From Haladaptatus pallidirubidus (GTDB lineage Archaea; Halobacteriota; Halobacteria; Halobacteriales; Haladaptataceae), in assembly GCF_020700235.1 (NCBI RefSeq), contig NZ_CP085301.1, positions 1,550,001 to 1,614,000 of the forward strand: 64,000 bases of DNA. The letters run 5' to 3'. This document shows positions 9,253 through 18,158 of the stretch, piece by piece; the first letter of the stretch is position 1, and every line of letters begins with the position of its first letter. The translations under genes were made by a program, and so were the position numbers. A model generated the notes under the pieces. It searched no databases. It saw only the letters and a list, made by a program, of their open reading frames with translations, and was not told the origin of the DNA.

Positions 9253-9488
9253 CCGGTATAGGTGAAGACGGGCTCTCCAATCTGTCTTTTGCCCCCTGGG
9301 ACGAATTCTTGAGGGCATCGATGGACGATCAACATCCGCCGCAGATTGTGTTGAACGGGTGTTTGGAGATAGCGAGCACATGAGGCTTCAGACAACCCAT
9401 CACAGAGGTCGGCACAGAATTATGTAGATCGTTTCGGAGCGGTTCTCAGCTAAAATCGCCAGCCCATTCTTGTCTCCCTCTTCCATTT

Positions 9489-9701
9489 ATGTCACGCCAA
9501 ACAACGCTGGCTGATGTTGCCCAGCGAACGATAACCGAGTGCGCGGCTGGTTCGACCGAACGCGACAACACACCGACGACTGAGCGCAATCTGCTCGACC
9601 GGGCGCAAGCACATGCGGTGGACGTCGCGGCTGAGCATTTCCCCGATCTGCCGGTTGAGGTGATTGAGTGGAAGCTTCATATCGCGCGAAACAGCAGGTA
9701 G
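9489..9701 (+). CDS. Small MSRQ-type protein, copy 1 (possibly intact)
   Basis: The protein has 70 residues and begins MSRQTTLADVAQRT, with a C-terminal half LLDRAQAHAVDVAAEHFPDL. Two shorter or broken relatives occur at 24415 and 47258, all preceded by the same CTCTTCCATTT-like leader directly before the ATG. At the other two loci the gene follows the tail of a SWIM zinc-finger gene. No known domain was recognised; the fold looks helical. It is the longest uninterrupted copy in the window, but may itself be cut at the 3' end, since the last codons NSR are followed by unrelated sequence. Its function is unknown. Confidence 0.5.
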   Translation: MSRQTTLADVAQRTITECAAGSTERDNTPTTERNLLDRAQAHAVDVAAEHFPDLPVEVIEWKLHIARNSR

Positions 9702-9745
9702 GAGTGACAAAGTACACTCCAGAATATACGGCCAAATGATAGTAC

Positions 9746-12130
9746 CTAGACGAACGAGTAGACACGCCCTTCGGTGACGACGTAGACGGTATCGTTACGA
9801 ACTGCGGGTGCCGCCTGTGGGTTTCCGAACAGTTCGAACCGCTGAAGTGTTTCGCCCCCATCTGCGTCGAGAACGTACACGCGGCGGTCGTCGCTGCCAA
9901 CGTAGACGGTATCGTCCACGATGGTGGGATTAGTCAGCGTCGCATCGCGGTCGTAATTGCCATACTCAACATTCGTGTCGAACGACCACCGTTCGGTTCC
10001 ATTCGTGTTGTCAAGCGCGAACAGTCGCTCCGTGTCTCCGATGTCGTCTTTGTTGACGACGAACAGCGTGTCGTTGACGCTCGAAAGGAACTCACCGCCA
10101 ACGTCGGTGGACCACGCTTCCGTTCCATCCGCTGAGTTGAGTGCGGTGAGTCCCTCGTTCGTCACGAACACCGTCTCGTCGTTCGCTGCTACTGCCGAGG
10201 TTTCTCCGTCGTACATCCACTTTTCGTTCCCATCGTCGGCCTCGAAGGCATACGCGCCCTCGCTAGACGGGGCATAAACTAAACCGTCCTGCACGGTAAC
10301 GGCACCGTTCACACGGACCGAATCACTCGGGTCATCCGAATCGATCTCGGTGTTCCACAGAATGTTGCCATTATCTGCGTTGACTGCGAAGACGTATGCG
10401 GAACCGTAGAGGGAACTTTGGCTACCGAAGTAGACGACATTATTGACGACGACGGGAACGCCGGTGCCGTCCTCGACCTGCTTCTCCCAACGTTTCGTCC
10501 CGCTCGCGGCGTCGAACGCGTAGGCGAAATTAATGCTGCTTCCACCATCTCCGCCGACGGTACAGTAAACCGTTCCATTCGTGACCGTCGCCCAAACGTG
10601 ACGGAAGATTGTATCATCCGAATCAAACGGCACGCGCCATTGCTCAGTTCCGGAGGTCCGTTCGAACGCGAAAAGCTCAGAATTCGTGGCCACATAGACC
10701 GACGTGTCGTCACTGATGATCACTTCGAAGGTCTCTCCATTGTCCAGTTCCGGCATCTGCCGCCAGTTCTCCGCTAGACCGGTAATGGTGTAGAGGAATC
10801 CCGCATCGCCCGCGACGTACGCGGTATCGTCGACGAGGGCGCATCCAGTCGGTGCGTTTCCGTCCGTCCGGAGGGGAACCTGCCATTGGAGGGATCCATC
10901 ACCGGCATTGAACGCCGCGACTTCCTGAACGTCCTCGTCTTTGACTTTACGCGGATAGTAGACAGTTGAACCGGCAACTGATAATTCAGCAACATTGGTG
11001 TATCGTAGTTCGTCGGATTCGCTGGATTTCCAGCGGACGTTCCCGTTTTTACCGTCGAACGCCCAGAGGAGTTCGCCTTCACCGACGTAGACGGAGTCAT
11101 CGGAAAATACCGGACTGGTGAGGTGAATATTTCCATTCAGCTCGTGCTGCCACTGCGAACTCCCGTCGGCGGCGGAGAGGGCCGTCAGGAACGATCTGCT
11201 GTCGCCGTGATCACCGCTCTCGTCCTGATAATTGCTCGTGAGGTAGACAGTGCCGTCGACAACCGTCGGTGCCTCAAGTACTGGCTCTGTCGCTCTGGAT
11301 CCCGTGTGCACTGAGACGTCCCACTGTTTTGTCCCGTCGGTTGTGTCGAAGGCGTAGACGGTGCCGCGGTCGACGAAGTACGCGGTGTCATCAGCAACTG
11401 CGGGGATCTCGTCGGCCGTGACCGCCGCTTTGTCACCGTCACCAGAAATTTCAGCGCTCCACTTGACGTCGCCGTTCACGGCCGAGAAAGCGTACGCATA
11501 GCCCTGTCCATCGATTCGCATCTTGACGTAGACGGTTCCGTCCACTACGGTGGTTGAGGATGTGCCGAGCTCTGGCGCATCGCACTCGTCTGCAGGTGGG
11601 TCGTAAGCCGGGTTCTCGAATGTCCACAACAAAGCGCCGGTTTCGGTATCCAATGCGAACACCTTCCACCAATAGCTAATATACATCTTCCCGTCGGTGA
11701 CGGTGGGGGCAGCGTCGAACGTACCGAATCGGTCGGTGTACGTGTTTTGCCACAGAACCTCATGTTCCTCAACATCGTAAGCGATGGCTTTGCCGTCGTC
11801 AGCCGCGAGGTATGCTACACCATCGACAATTGCCGGAGCCGAGAGTTCCGGCGAGTTGGCGTGTCCTAAATATTCGGTCCATCCTATCCACGGTGTTTCT
11901 CTAACCGCACGTGCGTTGGGATTGTGACCGGTATTTCCGGCGTCGAACTGGAACGTCCCCCAGTTCGAGTCGTTCAGTTCGTTCGGGAGATTGCCCGTGA
12001 TGTCGGTCATTTGAGAATTTTGCTTTGTGACTGCTTTGGAGGTATTGGAAACATTGGCACCTGCGATTCCGACAGAACCAACGGCAAGACCTACTGTCTT
12101 CAGGAATAATCTGCGCGAATTGTTGTCCAT
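9746..12130 (-). CDS. Tat-exported PQQ-like beta-propeller repeat protein
   Basis: The start at 12130 (MDNNSRRLFLKTVGLA) puts a twin-arginine motif at the very N-terminus; the upstream extension has no signal character. The protein has 794 residues made almost entirely of repeated propeller blades with the pattern TVVDGTVYV, followed by aspartate-rich turns and W-containing strands (for example SADGTEAWSTDVGGE and VYVGSDDRRVYVLDADGG). Blades number roughly 14-16, enough for two propellers. Residues for PQQ or quinone binding were not identified, so a structural or ligand-binding extracellular role is as likely as an enzyme. It stands alone; the promoter must lie in the AT-rich 12131-12290 interval. 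Confidence 0.85.
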   Translation of the reverse strand: MDNNSRRLFLKTVGLAVGSVGIAGANVSNTSKAVTKQNSQMTDITGNLPNELNDSNWGTFQFDAGNTGHNPNARAVRETPWIGWTEYLGHANSPELSAPAIVDGVAYLAADDGKAIAYDVEEHEVLWQNTYTDRFGTFDAAPTVTDGKMYISYWWKVFALDTETGALLWTFENPAYDPPADECDAPELGTSSTTVVDGTVYVKMRIDGQGYAYAFSAVNGDVKWSAEISGDGDKAAVTADEIPAVADDTAYFVDRGTVYAFDTTDGTKQWDVSVHTGSRATEPVLEAPTVVDGTVYLTSNYQDESGDHGDSRSFLTALSAADGSSQWQHELNGNIHLTSPVFSDDSVYVGEGELLWAFDGKNGNVRWKSSESDELRYTNVAELSVAGSTVYYPRKVKDEDVQEVAAFNAGDGSLQWQVPLRTDGNAPTGCALVDDTAYVAGDAGFLYTITGLAENWRQMPELDNGETFEVIISDDTSVYVATNSELFAFERTSGTEQWRVPFDSDDTIFRHVWATVTNGTVYCTVGGDGGSSINFAYAFDAASGTKRWEKQVEDGTGVPVVVNNVVYFGSQSSLYGSAYVFAVNADNGNILWNTEIDSDDPSDSVRVNGAVTVQDGLVYAPSSEGAYAFEADDGNEKWMYDGETSAVAANDETVFVTNEGLTALNSADGTEAWSTDVGGEFLSSVNDTLFVVNKDDIGDTERLFALDNTNGTERWSFDTNVEYGNYDRDATLTNPTIVDDTVYVGSDDRRVYVLDADGGETLQRFELFGNPQAAPAVRNDTVYVVTEGRVYSFV

Positions 12131-12289
12131 GTTACGAGTGTTGGATCGAATGTAAACGTGATAAGCTTTGTGAGTGTTCAATATGAATTTACTATATCAG
12201 GAAATAATACGGACATAAGTACAGGTCAAGTATTTGTATTAGAAATTCTCTATCCATCTCGATATCTATTCTCATCGAAATCAACAGTA

Positions 12290-12564
12290 AGAGCACCAAG
12301 AATCTCACAGACCACCAGCATGTGGTCATACTCGATGACGTAACCGGGTAACTGATGGCCTGCACGCGTGCGCATCATGTCCACCGCACCGCCTGCTGCA
12401 AACACATGGCTGCCGTCAAGAACACGACTGACGACGGCACGCTGACAGCGTTCCCTTCGGAGGAGGGAGACGATGCCGAGCCAGATGACTGTGATTGCGA
12501 CGGCCTCGGTGACTTCCCGTGCTGGCCATGCGTGAGGATAGAGCGGATGGAACTACCGAATTAG
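12290..12564 (+). pseudogene. SWIM zinc-finger gene relic (first zinc-ligand pair lost)
   Basis: In frame from about 12299 the translation reads DHQHVVILDDVTG, then a stop, then LMACTRAHHVHRTACCKHM and the acidic tail DDCDCDGLGDFPCWPC. Relatives read ELMACTCPHH, so the second Cys of the CxC pair is Arg here and the stop replaces the Glu codon before LMA. The CxH half (CKH) and the C-terminal Cys-rich tail are retained. The N-terminal 40 or so residues are missing. An ATG at 12355 could in theory start a short protein, but without the zinc site it would not be a SWIM domain. Confidence 0.65.
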
Positions 12565-12728
12565 TCCCACTCACTCTGCTTGCTCGCCACTAGATATGAT
12601 CCGAAGTCACTGAAGAAAGAACATCCTTGTTCTGGGTATGCTGGCGGAATACATAGAATATCTGTACGCAAAATATCGTGATAGTGAAGCTGTGAAAAAA
12701 TTTGCGGTCCACCTGTCTCGACACCAGA

Positions 12729-13157
12729 TCAGGACATGGGTGACTCTGCGACGCCGAGTTGCTGGAGCATACCTAACGTCTCGGGTTGCACCCATCGCTC
12801 CACAATCTTTCCATTCTCGATTCGAGTGAACACCATATTCGGGACCTCGAACGACTCACCAGTTGGTTCGATTCCCATGAATTCACCGTCGTGAGTTCCA
12901 CGAAGCGTCACGCGCATGGCCACAGTGTCACCCTCGGAAACGGCATCCTTGACGATTGCTTCAAAGTCTGAAAATGCGTCGAGGAATTTGTCCATGTCCT
13001 CTTTCGCTGCCTCCCGTCCTTCCGTTCGCTGGCCGAATGGGCCGTGCTCGACGAAGTCCTCGGCAAATAGTTTATCGATCAAATCGACGTTCCGCTCCGT
13101 CGCGATGTCTTCTGGTACACGACGCGCAAGTTGTTTGTTCTCCTCGATGTCTGCCAT
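12729..13157 (-). CDS. SnoaL-like ester cyclase family protein
   Basis: An intact 142-residue frame starts at 13157. It shows the SnoaL/NTF2-like pattern: helix VDLIDKLFAEDFVEHGPFG, then EDMDKFLDAFSDFEAIV, a strand DTVAMRVTLRGTHDGEFMGI and the closing KIVERWVQPETLGMLQQLG. The length is typical of the family. These small cone-shaped domains act as cyclases, isomerases or binding proteins; the substrate cannot be read from sequence. A second, broken member lies 320 bases upstream at 13480-13997, and a methyltransferase lies farther upstream on the same strand, but there is no evidence of one transcript. Confidence 0.85.
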   Translation of the reverse strand: MADIEENKQLARRVPEDIATERNVDLIDKLFAEDFVEHGPFGQRTEGREAAKEDMDKFLDAFSDFEAIVKDAVSEGDTVAMRVTLRGTHDGEFMGIEPTGESFEVPNMVFTRIENGKIVERWVQPETLGMLQQLGVAESPMS

Positions 13158-13479
13158 TGTATCCCCCCATAGCGATTCGTTGCTACGACTCCGCTTTTAC
13201 CCTCGCTTCAATGCAAGGATCGCTAGTCATATGATCGCTTCCAGTAACGATAGCCGTTATGGCACCACCTCGTTGAACAGACGAAATACGCACAGCGGAA
13301 ACAATTCTCTCTCGGTGTCAACGCCCCCGGATTGATCGACGTCACCACTGGAAGCCACGAAACGCTCGTAGACTACCAGTGCATCGCTTTTATCGACGAT
13401 GAAACAGCAAAAAAGAAAATGTACTGTGCTTACCTATTACCAATCTCAGATCAGCACGAGTTAGCGTCTTTGGTGCTTG
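13158..13479. other. Gap between the two ester-cyclase genes; nothing recognised
   Basis: About 320 bases without a credible gene. A plus-strand frame exists but has no family resemblance and antisense composition. The start-proximal 60 bases probably hold the promoter of the ester cyclase at 13157. Confidence 0.4.
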
Positions 13480-13997
13480 TCACACTGACTTTCGTTTATC
13501 TCGAGCAGTTGCATCGACTCGTTCCGAGTGGCGTTGTGCGCGACGTTCACGCGGCCGTCCAAGCAGCATTCGCACGATGTAGCTAGGTTGCGGTGGAAAC
13601 CGACCGAGTTGCTTGGTCATGCCGAGATCATCGCGCACAGCATCGTGTTCTGTGACGGCACCGTCGGCGATGCGATACCAGTGTGTCTGGTTGATGGCGA
13701 ACGAACGACCCCTTGACGGAAATACGTTCGTCACGTCTCAGTCGGGCGAATCGTGGACGACAAACGGTCCATGTTGGCGGCCATGCAGGTCACCCGTGCG
13801 ACGACGTGGTCTCTGTCGACAACGACTTCATGGAATTCGAACCGCATGTCGGTGAATGCCCGGTGTAGCCATCGAATCGTGGCTTTAGGCCCCTCTGGAC
13901 CGCGCTGACGGGCTTCCATCGGTTCGTCGGCAGACCGGTGATTGAAATAGTCGGGTGTTACATAGGTGTTGACCGCGGCACGGTCGGCCGTTGCCAC
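13480..13997 (-). pseudogene. Second SnoaL-like ester cyclase, frameshifted
   Basis: The first part (13997-13790) reads ADRAAVNTYVTPDYFNHRSA, then IRWLHRAFTDMRFEFHEVVV and DHVVARVT. The frame then breaks: the next frame gives HGRQHGPFVVHDSPD with a stop, and the part from 13734 gives VTNVFPSRGRSFAINQTHWY, then DDLGMTKQLGRFPP. Together these cover a normal ester cyclase with one frameshift and one in-frame stop, and the N-terminus is shortened. The gene is therefore dead. It may be a homologue displaced by the intact copy at 12729. Confidence 0.7.
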
Positions 13998-14034
13998 GAT
14001 GTCGAACGTGGCTTAGGCGACATGCCAGTCACCT

Positions 14035-15123
14035 CTACGGTTTCACTTCGAGTACGAGGTTGACCGGCGTCTCAGTCGCTCGTCGAAAGCGCGTGAACCC
14101 TCCCTCGGTAGCAACCTCACGCAGTCGAGCCGCTCCTGCCTGCGCACCCAGTGCAGGGTTGCCGCCCTGATCAAGCGAATTCGGTGTACAGATCATCGTC
14201 GAGAAGGCATAGAACACCCGTCCTACCGGGTTCAGGTTGTCCTCAACCTGATCGTTGGCGAACGGCTCGACCAGCATCCACGTGCCGTCGTCGGCAAGCG
14301 TCTCCCGAACATGTGCTGCGACGCCGACCGGATCGCCCATGTCGTGAAAGCAGTCGAACATCGTTACGAGGTCATACTCTGCTCCATTATACGACTTGGC
14401 CGTTGCCGCTTCGAAGCTGACGCGTTCTGCGATACCGGCCTCCTCAGCACGCTCGCGTGCCATGTCGATCGAGTGGTCGTGGTAGTCGATACCGACAAAG
14501 GTGGACTCAGGGTACGCTTCGGCCATGAGGATCGTTGTTGCCCCGTAGCCACAGCCCACGTCGGCTACGCGTGCACCGTTTTCGAGCTTCGTTTCCATCC
14601 CGTCAAGGGTGGGAATCCACTCGCTTATCAGACTCGCCGCGTACCCAGGTTTGTAGAACCGCTCCGTGGCTGAGAACAGCTCCGGGTGATGTTCGTGCCA
14701 TCCGACGCCGTCGCCAGTCTGGAATGCCGCTTCAATGTCGTCCTGGACCTCTGCAATGATGGCGTTAGTTCCCTGAAACCCTCCCAGCATAAATGTGGGA
14801 CTCTCCTCGTTGGCCAGTACGAGTCTCTGTTCGGGAGAGAGGCTGTAACGATCCGTCTCGGGATCATAGGTCACATACCCACCGGCGGCCTGTGACCGTA
14901 GCCACTCGCGGACGTAGCGTTCGTGCGTGTCGGTATGCTCGGCCAGTTCGGTCGACGTGAATGGTCCTGCATCAGCCAATGCTGCATAGAGACCGAGCCA
15001 GTCGCCGATCTCAGCCAGTGCGGCTTGAAACGCCCCGCCAAGATCATTGATAGCTGTTCCAACGAGTTCGTCTAGCTTCTCTTCGTTTATCTGGTCTTGT
15101 CCTGTTCGATTGTCTGTTGTCAT
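14035..15123 (-). CDS. Class I SAM-dependent methyltransferase with N-terminal winged helix
   Basis: The start is set at 15123 (MTTDNRTGQDQIN). The protein has 362 residues. The N-terminal third is a winged-helix dimerisation-type domain (LYAALADAGPFTSTELAEH, then YVREWLRSQAAGGYVTYD), and the rest is a Rossmann methyltransferase with the SAM loop VADVGCGYGATTILMAEAYP and the acidic VGIDYHDHSI, followed by LVTMFDCFHDMGDP. This arrangement is common for haloarchaeal methyltransferases acting on small molecules or quinone precursors. The methyl acceptor is unknown. A FilR1-type regulator lies 292 bases upstream on the same strand and is a candidate regulator. Confidence 0.85.
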   Translation of the reverse strand: MTTDNRTGQDQINEEKLDELVGTAINDLGGAFQAALAEIGDWLGLYAALADAGPFTSTELAEHTDTHERYVREWLRSQAAGGYVTYDPETDRYSLSPEQRLVLANEESPTFMLGGFQGTNAIIAEVQDDIEAAFQTGDGVGWHEHHPELFSATERFYKPGYAASLISEWIPTLDGMETKLENGARVADVGCGYGATTILMAEAYPESTFVGIDYHDHSIDMARERAEEAGIAERVSFEAATAKSYNGAEYDLVTMFDCFHDMGDPVGVAAHVRETLADDGTWMLVEPFANDQVEDNLNPVGRVFYAFSTMICTPNSLDQGGNPALGAQAGAARLREVATEGGFTRFRRATETPVNLVLEVKP

Positions 15124-15415
15124 AGTCGTCTCTCCTGCGTGAAGGTGGACGAGACACACCAATACGTTGTTATCTGATGCAATTCACCCAGTGCATGCCA
15201 GCGTTGCGGCCGGTGCAAGTGATGCACTAGTTGCACGAAATCCATTGCTCGGCGAATCCCTGGTTCGATATGCGTGAGTCAACGAACGTGATCTGAACCC
15301 CAAATACGACCAATGCTATGGCCAACCGAGGTTGTCGATAGCTTCACGGCCTGAAGCTTCCGGTCTTTTCTGCTTGTAGGGCGCTAAATCCTTGCCATTT
15401 ACGGCGATGAGGGTG

Positions 15416-16204
15416 TCACGCTTCGATCGCTTCCATATTGAGAGAGCGAGCCTCATTGCGATAGGACTCGTAGAGTGGGGTCGCCCACTCACGTACCTTC
15501 GAGGCGTCGGTGTCGACAATCGCTCGTAACATACCGGTATCTGGGTCATAGCCGGTGAGGGCTATGCGGTCGTCAAAGATAGTGAGCCCACACGGAAGCG
15601 TGTCGTGCAGCAGGATGGTAAGGTTGCCACTCGCGAGGCCTTTCTTGGCTGCCTCAGGTGACCACTCAAGCACAGCTTCGACGATAGGTGGTGGGTAGAT
15701 GATCTCGGTCTCCATGCCGGCACGAACGTTCTGGAACAACGAACCAGCGTTGGCCGATTTGAGTGTTGCCGTCCCAAAAGCCCGCATCTGCTCCGCATCT
15801 TCGATTAACTCATCATAACGATGCACGGGTTTGTAGGGGTCCTCGGAGTCGACGACCGTGACGACTGCCTCAGCAAACGCCTCGATTGTGATACCGAGGC
15901 TTTTAGTTGGAAGCCATTGTGCGACATCTCGGAGTTTCCGCTCGGTCTCCATTCGGGTGAGCAAAGTGGTGACCTCCTCCGCGATAAATTGGCCCGCTGA
16001 TGTCGCCCGGTGTTTATGACCGTCTCGGACAATCCAGCCCTGCGTTTCGAACTCGCGCAGCATCCGTCCGATCGTGGACGACGATGCGCCGGTTACTGCC
16101 CATAGATCCGACCGGCTGTGCGGATCGTCAGCTAGTGCGTTGATTACCTCAATGCGGTGCTGCGATCGTACGAGATATTCGATCTCATCGCGTGCAGATT
16201 CCAT
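15416..16204 (-). CDS. Winged-helix transcriptional regulator with FilR1-type middle domain
   Basis: The start at 16204 (MESARDEIEYLVRSQ) is preferred; 16219 would add five residues. Residues 1-90 form a winged helix (EVINALADDPHSRSDL, then SSSTIGRMLREFETQGWIV). The C-terminal part from about residue 120 follows the FilR1-middle pattern: a ligand-sensing stretch with GMETEIIYPPPIVEAVLEW, GNLTILLHDTLPCGLTIFDD, and a closing WATPLYESYRNEARSL. Haloarchaea have many such one-component regulators. No ligand is known. It precedes a methyltransferase gene on the same strand with a sizeable gap. Confidence 0.75.
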   Translation of the reverse strand: MESARDEIEYLVRSQHRIEVINALADDPHSRSDLWAVTGASSSTIGRMLREFETQGWIVRDGHKHRATSAGQFIAEEVTTLLTRMETERKLRDVAQWLPTKSLGITIEAFAEAVVTVVDSEDPYKPVHRYDELIEDAEQMRAFGTATLKSANAGSLFQNVRAGMETEIIYPPPIVEAVLEWSPEAAKKGLASGNLTILLHDTLPCGLTIFDDRIALTGYDPDTGMLRAIVDTDASKVREWATPLYESYRNEARSLNMEAIEA

Positions 16205-16329
16205 GGTACTAGTTCGCATTTGGCACTATATTGTTTTGGGTTGAACGTTCTCATCGTCTACACTGTCTCGATTAGAATAGGTAAGGTTCATCCCTAGAAC
16301 AACCTTTTCTATCAAGTATTCTCCTGGAA

Positions 16330-16475
16330 TCCATCAAATAACCACCGTGGACTGAGCTTCCCTCGTTCAACCGCTCCACCCTTATGCACCTCCTCGAGCC
16401 CCTGATCCACTGGTCGCCGCTCACTCGCGAGCGCATCTGCAACCCACCGAGCGGTCACAGCCGGAAACTTAGATT
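16330..16475 (-). pseudogene. Winged-helix domain relic (copy 2 of 3)
   Basis: On the minus strand this reads KFPAVTARWVADALASERR, then PVDQGLEEVHKGGAVERGKL and SPRWLFDGF, without stops but also without a start codon. It matches the relics at 5700 and 17960. The rest of 16205-16580 shows nothing else recognisable. Confidence 0.55.
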
Positions 16476-16580
16476 ATAGTGATATATTAAGAATTTTACT
16501 GCCAATGGTACGAATTAATGATCTTTTCTCGGCTATTTTGCCGCTGTCTTTTTGTAGTATTATTCCGTCTGGATGGCTGT

Positions 16581-16748
16581 ATGGCTGATTTGATTGTCAA
16601 AGCCGCAGTGAAAGAACAGCTCGAAGGACAAAATGTGGCGAGTGATTTCTATGATGCACTCGATGAGGAAGTTGCAACTGTCCTCGACAACGCTGCCCGA
16701 CGAGCCGAAGAAAACGATCGCAAGACCGTCCAAGCACGCGATTTGTAG
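16581..16748 (+). CDS. Small histone-fold (DUF1931-like) protein
   Basis: The start at 16581 gives MADLIVKAAVKEQLEGQNVA and so on, 55 residues ending RKTVQARDL; the longer upstream frame is hydrophobic noise. The pattern (short helix, long central helix DALDEEVATVLDNAARRAEE, then the R-x-T-V-x-x-R-D-L cap) is the histone fold found as a short haloarchaeal protein family. Such proteins may bind DNA as dimers, but this is inferred from the fold. It is monocistronic, with a wHTH relic on one side and the toxin-antitoxin operon on the other. Confidence 0.8.
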   Translation: MADLIVKAAVKEQLEGQNVASDFYDALDEEVATVLDNAARRAEENDRKTVQARDL

Positions 16749-16949
16749 CTGCTCATCGTCCCTCACCCACAGTTTTATTGCATCAGTATGATACGATAGC
16801 CCTGTCCCGATTCATGAAAAGAGGACATACTAATACGGTGTCTACAGGCTGAACAGACCGAGTGCCTCGGAGGTCAAGCCCTGAGACGGTTCACTGCAAC
16901 AATAACAGGATGTTCAACATCATCTCCCTAAACGCTGACAATGCGAAAC

Positions 16950-16986
16950 GTTTAGGAATATACGAAGAATTCGTATATTCGTAAAC
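16950..16986. promoter_or_regulatory. Near-perfect 17-bp inverted repeat, likely operator of the toxin-antitoxin operon
   Basis: The left arm (16950-16966) and right arm (16970-16986) are inverse complements at 16 of 17 positions, with a 3-base spacer; the inner 11 bp per arm (GAATATACGAA) are perfect. It ends 5 bases before the ATG at 16992, so it overlaps the region where a TATA box and transcription start must lie. Autorepression by the winged-helix antitoxin, alone or with the toxin, is the obvious inference. Confidence 0.8.
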
Positions 16987-16991
16987 TCCGT

Positions 16992-17468
16992 ATGAGCATC
17001 AAAGACGATACCCCCATCTCACGGAAACGCCTTCAAACCGTGTTTGAGCAACTGGCAAACGATCGAAAGCTCGACATCCTCAGCTACGCGGCCGATCACG
17101 AGTGGTTTACCGTAACGGCCCTCAAAGACGACCTCGGAATTCCACACACGACAGCGCACGACTATTGCCGTGAGTTGCACCAAGCAGGCCTTCTACATCG
17201 CGAGCAAATGAAGCCTGCAACCTACAGTGCTGTTGAGTTCGACATTCAACTGTCACTGGATGCCATAGCAACAGCTGTCGAGACAGAGTCTGAAACAATC
17301 GATTATATGCTTGCGACGTATGGAGACGGCATCATCGACGAACTTCTCGATATCTGGGAGCGTGTCGATGCGGGTGAGCTCACCTATCGCGAAGCGAGTG
17401 GTATGCTTGACATGCAGCACGCCGATTTTCTTCGGCTGGCGTCTGAACTTGAGTTGTTCAACCGATGA
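16992..17468 (+). CDS. Winged-helix antitoxin of a PIN toxin-antitoxin pair
   Basis: The protein has 158 residues. The N-terminus is a winged helix (LANDRKLDILSYAADHEWFT, then ALKDDLGIPHTTAHDYCREL) and the C-terminus is an acidic helical tail ending in MLDMQHADFLRLASELELFN, which resembles the small UPF0175-like helix that clamps PIN toxins. Its stop overlaps the ATG of the PIN gene (ATGA), giving translational coupling. A strong inverted repeat lies directly upstream and is the probable binding site for autoregulation. The role as antitoxin is inferred from domain, order and coupling. Confidence 0.8.
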   Translation: MSIKDDTPISRKRLQTVFEQLANDRKLDILSYAADHEWFTVTALKDDLGIPHTTAHDYCRELHQAGLLHREQMKPATYSAVEFDIQLSLDAIATAVETESETIDYMLATYGDGIIDELLDIWERVDAGELTYREASGMLDMQHADFLRLASELELFNR

Positions 17469-17938
17469 CTGTCGTGGTACTGGATGCAAACGCGGTTATC
17501 ATGCATGGGCGAGCGTTTCCGGATCGCGTTCGTACCGCCGTTGAAGAGGGAGCAACGCTCATTCTTCCACGATCGGTCAAGCAAGAACTCGTTGACGACG
17601 TGCTTGCGGCTGACAATGCACCTGCTAATCATCGTGCCTCGGCACAGGCAATCCAAGACCTTGTCGACGAAGGATTTCTTGTCCTTCGGACACCGGATTT
17701 TGAGAGATATAGCGGCGTCATCGACGAAGCACGTCAACACATTGCAGGCGATACGCTCCCGGAATATACCGTCAAAGCCGATCAATACATTCCAGCCCTT
17801 GCCTGTGGTCTCGCTACTGACGATACCGTCCATCTGATTACCGCCGATACGAAACTTCGTACTATCGTCCAGGATATCGCTGCCCGGCACGGAGTCGCAG
17901 AGAACGTTAGGTTGATTGATCCATTGACGGTGCTGTAG
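17465..17938 (+). CDS. PIN-domain ribonuclease toxin
   Basis: The protein has 157 residues. It has PIN motifs: VVVLDANAVIMHG with the first Asp, an acidic helix ILPRSVKQELVDDVLAADN with the conserved Glu, and LACGLATDDTVHLITADTKL with the late Asp residues, the usual set for a Mg-dependent ribonuclease. It overlaps the upstream winged-helix gene by four bases. Toxic RNase activity kept in check by that partner is expected from the family. It is intact, unlike the pair at 3026-3600. Confidence 0.85.
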   Translation: MTVVVLDANAVIMHGRAFPDRVRTAVEEGATLILPRSVKQELVDDVLAADNAPANHRASAQAIQDLVDEGFLVLRTPDFERYSGVIDEARQHIAGDTLPEYTVKADQYIPALACGLATDDTVHLITADTKLRTIVQDIAARHGVAENVRLIDPLTVL

Positions 17939-17959
17939 TAATCAAGATCTATTTTCCAT

Positions 17960-18045
17960 CCTTACTTGGCTAGTTTCCGGGAATCCACCGGATAACCACC
18001 CCGGACTTAATTTCCCCCGCTCAACCTTTCCATTCTCGCGCAGAG
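17960..18045 (-). pseudogene. Winged-helix domain relic (copy 3 of 3)
   Basis: On the minus strand this reads FNTLRENGKVERGKLSPGWL and then SGGFPETSQ, the wing part of the same domain family as at 5700 and 16330. The recognition helix is lost. At 18057 the plus strand starts MSTKQSAD, the beginning of a SWIM-type gene, so two relics are joined here. Confidence 0.5.
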
Positions 18046-18056
18046 TGTTGAAAGAC

Positions 18057-18112
18057 CATGAGTACGAAACAATCCGCAGATCTACATATCGGCCTGTAGA
18101 AGAGTGAAAAAC
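18057..18112 (+). pseudogene. SWIM-gene 5' end relic
   Basis: An ATG with MSTKQSADLHIGL and then a stop resembles the first codons and upstream bases of the SWIM gene at 21010 (MSTKPSAGL), including the shared bases just before ATG. Everything after the first codons is gone. Confidence 0.35.
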
Positions 18113-18158
18113 GCTGTGAGCAACCCCCTTATATAGAAGATTATACATAGAATGATAT

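Noticed and set aside
12638..12829. Plus-strand 63-codon frame resembling a transposase start
   Set aside because: The first 25 residues look helical, but there is no second motif, and it runs antisense through the ester cyclase end.
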